Source: Thermoplasmata archaeon (GTDB lineage Archaea; Thermoplasmatota; Thermoplasmata; UBA184). From it: 21,448 nt of DNA. Made by a program: the position numbers and the translations under genes. The stretch covers positions 1 to 21,448 of the forward strand of contig JASHUP010000158.1 of NCBI GenBank assembly GCA_030039915.1. The letters are read 5' to 3'. Each line of letters starts with the position of its first letter. Position 1 is the stretch's first letter. The notes under the pieces were generated by a model. The model had not been told where the DNA came from and did no database searches. It saw only the letters and a list, made by a program, of their open reading frames with translations. This document shows, piece by piece, positions 16,900-21,448 of this stretch.

Positions 16900-19800
16900 C
16901 TAGTGAGTCTCGTAGTAGCTCGCGTAGAGCCCGAGGTCGGCGGACGCGCTATCGGGGTAGGTCCCGGACACGACCCCCGCGGCCCATGCGATGAGATCGG
17001 TGTAGGAGCTCCAGTTCTGGTAGGCGAACGGGAAGGCGGCCTGGAGGTCCGGCCGGCCGTTGTACACCATCATCAGGTCGTAGTAGTAGCCGAACGGCTT
17101 GAGCGTCGTGTAAGAACTGTCGAAGAACGATTGCGTCACGACCTCCCCCGCCCACGTCACGAGCGCCGTGAAGTTCGACTCATTGGTGTAGGCATCCGGG
17201 AACGCCGCCTGGAGGTCCAACCGACCATTGTAGACGTACATGAGGGCGTACCAATAGCCGTACTGCTGCAGCGTCGCGTTCGCCGAGTCCGTGAACTGCC
17301 CGGTGACAACCTCCCCGGCCCAGTCGGTGATCGCGTTCTCCCCGTTCGTCGTCGAGAAGGCGTTCGGGAATGCCGCCTGGAGGTCCGGGCGCTCCGCGTA
17401 GATCATGTAGAGGACGTAGGCGTATCCCCAGGGTGCGAGCGTGGCGTTCGCGCTATCGAGAATCTGGCCGGTGACGACCTCCCCGGCCCACACGGTGAGC
17501 GCGGAGTACGAGCTCGGGTCCGTATACGCGTTCGGGAACGCCGCCTGGAGATCGGCCCGGCTGTTGTAGACACCCATCAACGCGTAGTAGTACCCGAGTC
17601 CGGGTGCGGAGAGCGTGGGGGACGCGCTGTCCGAGAACTGCCCGCTCGCCACCTGGGAGGCCCAGGAGACGAGCCCGGCGAGCGACGAGATGCTTCCGTT
17701 GTCGGCGTTCGGGAAGGCGATCTGAAGATCGGGGCGGCTCTCGTAGAGCGACAGTAGCTCCTCCAGCGGAAGGCTCTGGGTGAGGAAGGAGACGTAGACC
17801 GTCACGGCCGCACCGAAGACCGTAACGTTTCCGGACCCGGGGGTCGGGAATTCACCGGCCGCCTGGGCGATGGTGAACGGATACGTCCCGTTGTGTTCGC
17901 TGAGCACGATCGACGAGGCGCCGGAGTTCTGCGTCGTACCGTTGAACACCACCGACCACGGCGTGGAGAGCGGAAGTCCAGTTTCCGCGAAGGTGACCGG
18001 ATACGGCGTGGCGTAAGTGAACGTCACCGAGAGGATCGCCGGCGCGCTCGCCACGCCGAGGAACCCCGAGCTCGGAGCACTCTCATAGTCCGAGATCGAA
18101 GCGATCGTCCAGAAGTACCCCCCGTTCGGTTCCCAGAACGTCATGTTCTGCCCGCCGACGGACGTATTCGTGTATCCGTCCAGCGTCATGGTCCACGACG
18201 TCGAGCCGGGAAGACCCAACGGCACGACCGTGATCGGGTAGGTCGTGAACAGATATCCGGTGAAATTGATCGGAACGACGGTTCCGGTCGGGGAGCTGCC
18301 GGTCCCCGGGGACGCGCTATACCCGACCGAGGTCGCGACCGAGTACGTGTAGGGACTGCCCGCCGACGGGATGGCGAAGGTGAGCTCGGCCGAAGAGCCC
18401 GACGCGGACCCGATACCAGCGATGACCACGGACCAGGCGGTCCCCGATGCGAGTCCCAGCTCCTCGAAGGAGAGCGAGCCGGCACCCGGGTTCGCCGAGA
18501 ACACGACGTTCACCGTCGCGGTGGCGGGGGGCGCGACCAACACCGTGCCGTTCGCGATGTTGACGCTGTAGCCGGGGAGGTACCCGATCGAGTACGAGTA
18601 GTTGCCCGGGTCCACGGACGTGAGGGTGGTCGAGCTCGTGCCGTTCGCGTATTGGACCGTCCCGCCGAAATCGACGGTCCAGTTGTAATCGGTGGGCAGG
18701 CCGGTCTCCTGGAAGGTCACGCTCGAGGTCGAGGTCTGGTATTGCCACGAGTACCACGTCTGGGCTCCCGCTCCACCCTGGAGGGGGTTGGTGTTGATGC
18801 TCGAACCGTTGATCCAGCTCGCGTAGGTGTAGATCTCGTTCGACTGGAAGCCCATGAGGTAGAGTGCGAGCGCGTTCGCCACGTGCTCGGCGAGGTTGTA
18901 GTAGAGCGTTCGCTCCGCTCCGTTCGGGAGGCCGGCCGCCGCATCGAGACCCCACGTCATCACGCGGTACGCCGTCCCCTGGCAATCCTGGGGGACCACG
19001 GAGGTGGACGACGACTGGCTGGCCCAGTAGATGAGGTTCGCTTGGTCCGTCGCCGCGTGGCTACCACACCCGTTGTACGTGCCGCCGTAGTCGTCCTGGA
19101 CGAACGTCTCGTTCAGGGCGGGAGTGGCCGTGTAGGTCCCATCGGGCTCGTAGAAGGGGGCCATGTAATCGGTCGGGTCCGGATAGTCCGCAATCCACCC
19201 GGCCACTCCGGTCGGATACGGGGAGGTGCCGGGCGATTCACTGTAGTAGTTCAGGGCGTCCGAAACCGCGTTCGCGTTGTAGACGCTGATGTTGAGTGCG
19301 CCGGAGGTAATCAGGCCCACGGTCACGATGAGGTTGTCCAGCGCGTCGGTGAGAGCGGTCTGACCAACCACGGAGACCAGCGGGAAGTCGCACTCGGTCA
19401 CCTCGCACGCGGCCGCCTCCGGGTCGTAGTAGGGACTCGAAGGGTTCGTGATCTCGGCCCACCACCAACCGGCGGATCCCGGAACGGAGGGGTTCTCGCT
19501 CGGATTCGACCACGCGGTGGTCGAGGTGTTGTAACCGGGCCAGGAGATGTTGGTGGGGTAGTACGACGCGAGATCCTGGGGGATGGCGCCGCCCAGACCC
19601 TCGGTGAGGTTGACGCCGTTCACCGTGTTGTCCGGGCCGAGGAACGTGCCGTACGGGAACGCCTGAGAGAGGAACTCGCGCATCCCGACGTACGAGAAGA
19701 AGTTCGCGGGGATGTTCGTGGGAATCCCCGTCGCGGACTGCGTCGTGGTGTTGGCGAACTGGAAGAAGTATCCCTCGAGGGTGGTATCGAACTCGGGCCC

Positions 19801-21186
19801 CGCAAACAGCCCGATCTTGCCCTCATCGAGGAGCTGGAATAAGACCGTCGTGTTTTGACCCGTCGCCCAGGCCATGTCCGCCGTCCCGGTGTTGTAGGCC
19901 TCGAGCCCGGCGGTGTCGTTCGTAGTGTAGAAGACCTGAACGTTCGGAATATACGCACCGGCGGCCGGCTCGCACCCACCGCCGACCCCCGCGCACCCGG
20001 TCGGCTGGGAGTACGCCGGGTTGGCGCCGAGCGAGTAGCCACCCGATGGTTCGACCGCGGCGAGGAAGTACGGACCGGAGCCGACGGCGTTGAATTGCAC
20101 GTTCGGCTGGACGGCCGGACTGTCGTCGGCGAGTTCCTCGAAACTATCCCAGGCGGTGGGACTCGTCGAAGTAAGGTACGATTGGAACGACGCCTGACTG
20201 GTGTTCGTCGCGCCTCCGGGAAGGTAACAGGGACCGTCACCATCGCTCGCGGACGTGCCCGCAAAGCCCGGGACGCCGGCGCCCTCGTACGTGTACCAGC
20301 CGCAGGGCTCGACGCTTCCACCGAGGGGATTCGCCAGGAGGTCCATGAAGAACGGCCAGGAGATCCCCCCGCCGTCGAAATCGAACGTGAGGCACCCGTT
20401 CTCGTCGAGCGCGAGCGTCGGGCAGTATGTCGTGTTGTTCACGAGCATCGATCCCAGTACGTTCTGGGGGGTGTTGTTGTAGAGAGCATGGATTCCTCCG
20501 TCCCACGATGCGTTCCCGTTCGGCAGCAACGCCTGCGCTTGGATCCATCCCGGCTGGGACTCGAGATACGGGAGGTTCGCGAATCCAAGGGTGCGCGCGA
20601 AGCTAAACATCACATCCGACGGGTACACCGACCACGACACGCCGGTGGACGGATCGAAGAATTGGGCGGCGGGATCGATTGGGAACGTCACGAACTGGGG
20701 TACCCCGGCAACATTGTCGACGATGAGCGACGATCCGTACGCCGACTCGCAGGAAACTCCGGTCGTCGAATAGATCCCCCCGCCGGAACCGGGAACACAG
20801 GTCGAGAGCTCGGGAACGAAATTGGTCGTGCTGGAGCCGTTGTACGCCACCAGCGTTTGGTAGACATTGATGATCGGCTCCACGTCGCTCGTGGAGTAGG
20901 CGACGCTCGGGTCAACCGAGGAGAGCGGGCCCTGTTCGTAGACCTGAAGGAGGCCCGGATGTGGGCTTGGGCCGGATGGGAAGGAGTCTGCGACGAGCGA
21001 GCGCGGAGCTCGCGCCGGTGACTGCGGGGCACTCGGAGGGGTCGTCGACCGTCCCGGAGCGTTCCCCGCGGACGTTGGGGAGGCGCCCAGAGTTGCGAGG
21101 GGCACGACCGCGCTCGCCAAGAGCACCAACACGACCCCAACCGCCAGAATTGCAGTCGCTCCGCTCAGCTTCCCTATCCTCTGCAT
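16900..21186 (-). CDS. Family 5 extracellular solute-binding protein fused to F-ETGLP modules and C-terminal 56-residue repeats
   Basis: A signal segment at about 11-36 and a G/S/P/R-rich linker begin this 1428-residue protein. Residues about 80-815 look like an ABC-importer binding protein of the oligopeptide type (SBP_bac_5): I-I-N-V-Y-Q-T-L-V-A-Y at 105-115, S-D-V-M-F-S-F-A-R at 190-198, G-S-G-P-Y-F-L at 369-375, G-M-R-E-F-L-S-Q-A-F at 501-510 and the diagnostic W-I-A-D-Y-P-D-P-T-D at 664-673. Twelve cysteines lie as six neighbouring pairs. Four F-x-E-x-G-L-P modules follow at about 821-900, 901-978, 979-1060 and 1061-1145, then five repeats at 1146-1428. Such proteins normally deliver peptides or oligosaccharides to a permease; none is present here. 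No lipobox and no C-terminal helix are seen. ATG start with GGTGAG just upstream and a TATA-like box 65 bp upstream. It is the first of four minus-strand genes. Ligand unknown. Confidence 0.85.
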   Translation of the reverse strand: MQRIGKLSGATAILAVGVVLVLLASAVVPLATLGASPTSAGNAPGRSTTPPSAPQSPARAPRSLVADSFPSGPSPHPGLLQVYEQGPLSSVDPSVAYSTSDVEPIINVYQTLVAYNGSSTTNFVPELSTCVPGSGGGIYSTTGVSCESAYGSSLIVDNVAGVPQFVTFPIDPAAQFFDPSTGVSWSVYPSDVMFSFARTLGFANLPYLESQPGWIQAQALLPNGNASWDGGIHALYNNTPQNVLGSMLVNNTTYCPTLALDENGCLTFDFDGGGISWPFFMDLLANPLGGSVEPCGWYTYEGAGVPGFAGTSASDGDGPCYLPGGATNTSQASFQSYLTSTSPTAWDSFEELADDSPAVQPNVQFNAVGSGPYFLAAVEPSGGYSLGANPAYSQPTGCAGVGGGCEPAAGAYIPNVQVFYTTNDTAGLEAYNTGTADMAWATGQNTTVLFQLLDEGKIGLFAGPEFDTTLEGYFFQFANTTTQSATGIPTNIPANFFSYVGMREFLSQAFPYGTFLGPDNTVNGVNLTEGLGGAIPQDLASYYPTNISWPGYNTSTTAWSNPSENPSVPGSAGWWWAEITNPSSPYYDPEAAACEVTECDFPLVSVVGQTALTDALDNLIVTVGLITSGALNISVYNANAVSDALNYYSESPGTSPYPTGVAGWIADYPDPTDYMAPFYEPDGTYTATPALNETFVQDDYGGTYNGCGSHAATDQANLIYWASQSSSTSVVPQDCQGTAYRVMTWGLDAAAGLPNGAERTLYYNLAEHVANALALYLMGFQSNEIYTYASWINGSSINTNPLQGGAGAQTWYSWQYQTSTSSVTFQETGLPTDYNWTVDFGGTVQYANGTSSTTLTSVDPGNYSYSIGYLPGYSVNIANGTVLVAPPATATVNVVFSANPGAGSLSFEELGLASGTAWSVVIAGIGSASGSSAELTFAIPSAGSPYTYSVATSVGYSASPGTGSSPTGTVVPINFTGYLFTTYPITVVPLGLPGSTSWTMTLDGYTNTSVGGQNMTFWEPNGGYFWTIASISDYESAPSSGFLGVASAPAILSVTFTYATPYPVTFAETGLPLSTPWSVVFNGTTQNSGASSIVLSEHNGTYPFTIAQAAGEFPTPGSGNVTVFGAAVTVYVSFLTQSLPLEELLSLYESRPDLQIAFPNADNGSISSLAGLVSWASQVASGQFSDSASPTLSAPGLGYYYALMGVYNSRADLQAAFPNAYTDPSSYSALTVWAGEVVTGQILDSANATLAPWGYAYVLYMIYAERPDLQAAFPNAFSTTNGENAITDWAGEVVTGQFTDSANATLQQYGYWYALMYVYNGRLDLQAAFPDAYTNESNFTALVTWAGEVVTQSFFDSSYTTLKPFGYYYDLMMVYNGRPDLQAAFPFAYQNWSSYTDLIAWAAGVVSGTYPDSASADLGLYASYYETH
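16903..17751 (-). repeat. C-terminal repeat array, 5 units of 168-177 bp (solute-binding protein)
   Basis: Units start at residues 1146, 1205, 1261, 1317 and 1373. Unit 1 has 59 residues owing to extra residues around position 18 and before the G-Y-Y-Y stretch; the others have 56. Units 2 and 3 lack the loop sequon that the other three keep. The last unit ends A-S-Y-Y-E-T-H, one residue shorter than the ends of the other three proteins. Confidence 0.93.
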
Positions 21187-21188
21187 AA

Positions 21189-21194
21189 CTCACC
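21189..21194 (-). promoter_or_regulatory. Ribosome binding site GGTGAG for the solute-binding protein gene
   Basis: GGTGAG, a usual archaeal complement to the 16S rRNA 3' end, lies two bases before the ATG at 21186 on the minus strand. Confidence 0.5.
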
Positions 21195-21250
21195 GTCGCG
21201 ACGGAGCAAGAGGCCCGCTCCCCTCCCCCGCGAGGCCGGAGGGATTTGCT

Positions 21251-21258
21251 CTATATCT
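21251..21258 (-). promoter_or_regulatory. Putative TATA box for the surface-protein gene series
   Basis: The minus strand reads TTAGATATAGAG around here, the most A/T-rich block near the gene. A start site about 25 bp downstream would leave a leader of about 40 bases before the ATG at 21186. This is the best promoter candidate for the four minus-strand genes. Confidence 0.5.
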
Positions 21259-21315
21259 AAGTGCGCGACGGGTCATACCGGGCGCCCGTGCCCACGCGCG
21301 GACCCTCGATAGTAC

Positions 21316-21335
21316 GAATCTGGTTGAATCTGGTT
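21316..21335. repeat. Perfect 10-bp tandem repeat upstream of the TATA box
   Basis: GAATCTGGTT occurs twice head to tail. Directly after it, GGTTG (21332-21336) and CAACC (21353-21357) form an inverted repeat around an A/T-rich centre (GTAACTACAATTG). The block is about 60-100 bp upstream of the TATA-like box, a position where an activator could bind; it could also belong to a gene beyond the edge. Confidence 0.45.
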
Positions 21336-21448
21336 GGGTGTAACTACAATTGCAACCCGGGTGCCGTGTACGCGGTTTGCGAGGATCCGCGACTCTCCAA
21401 GGCGCTATGGCGGTTGCTCCTAAGCAAGCTGGGGAGTGAACAGACGTT

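Larger units (their letters stand above)
21187..21448. other. Non-coding upstream region at the right edge
   Basis: I see no convincing gene in these 262 bases. They hold a Shine-Dalgarno, a TATA-like box, a 10-bp tandem repeat and a small inverted repeat. The minus-strand frame ending with TGA inside the ribosome binding site of the next gene is open to the window edge (about 84 codons) but gives an arginine/proline-rich sequence that resembles no protein and runs through the TATA box. Confidence 0.5.

Noticed and set aside
5718..17751. Idea that the 56-residue repeats are SLH domains
   Set aside because: Length, C-terminal tandem position and an F-P-D ... W-A pattern are reminiscent, but the G-I-x-x-G and T-R-A-E signatures of SLH are missing and W-A to P spacing is shorter. 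Any likeness is at most functional.
5718..17751. Idea that the periodic DNA is a CRISPR or satellite array
   Set aside because: The 168-bp period is in frame, encodes conserved protein positions, and the DNA units differ by many substitutions.
17893..19842. 649-codon plus-strand open frame opposite the solute-binding protein gene
   Set aside because: Same composition artefact; the minus strand has clear family 5 binding-protein motifs through this region.
21360..21440. Possible tRNA or small ORF near the right edge
   Set aside because: No T-loop GGTTCRAATCC and no cloverleaf could be drawn; the ATG at 21407 gives only ten codons.
21192..21448. Minus-strand frame open from the right edge to a TGA just before the solute-binding gene
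   Set aside because: Translation is an arginine/proline-rich string without motif, it crosses the TATA-like box, and chance openness is common at this GC content.

Overview
The window is GC-rich, densely coded and most likely archaeal. My best guess is a high-GC member of the Thermoplasmatota. The support is indirect: very large secreted proteins full of N-x-S/T sequons, the F-x-E-T-G-L-P ... W-(S/T)-V-x-L-N-G extracellular module I associate with Thermoplasmata surface proteins, A/T-rich boxes upstream of genes that look like archaeal TATA elements, and frequent GTG/TTG starts with GGAGG or GGTGA-type ribosome binding sites. No rRNA, tRNA, CRISPR array or transposase was seen, so the lineage is inference.

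Left part (1-5704), a glycan-building group. A GT-C-like polytopic membrane protein with a large extracellular LamG-like C-terminal half runs in from the left edge on the plus strand and converges on a minus-strand family 2 glycosyltransferase. A second family 2 glycosyltransferase is divergent from the first across a 195-bp gap and is followed 42 bp later by a SAM-dependent methyltransferase. These are the kinds of enzymes that build and cap a surface polysaccharide or protein-linked glycan.

Right part (5715-21186), four consecutive minus-strand genes for giant exported proteins. In transcription order they are: a family 5 extracellular solute-binding protein with four F-ETGLP modules (1428 aa); two tandem paralogues with IPT/Ig-like, cysteine-rich and DUF11-like regions (1269 and 1272 aa); and a YVTN-type beta-propeller protein (1079 aa). 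Their N-terminal passenger parts fall into three unrelated classes, yet all four end in the same C-terminal array of 56-residue repeats (5, 5, 5 and 4 units; 19 in total).

The repeat family is the most interesting content. Its core is Y-x-x-R-P-D-L-Q-A-A-F-P, then L-V-x-W-A, D-S, L-x-P-F-G and a closing Y-x-L-M. In the 19 units L9, P14, W29-A30, L46 and Y53 never change. Sixteen units carry an N-glycosylation sequon in the loop after the first helix. No protein has a C-terminal membrane segment, and all four end in a distinct cap unit with Y-E four or five residues from the terminus. I read this as a modular surface-display system: interchangeable binding domains carried on a common, probably glycosylated, C-terminal attachment or interaction module, next to genes that could make the glycan it carries or binds. 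The function is inference; the repeats and architectures are visible directly.
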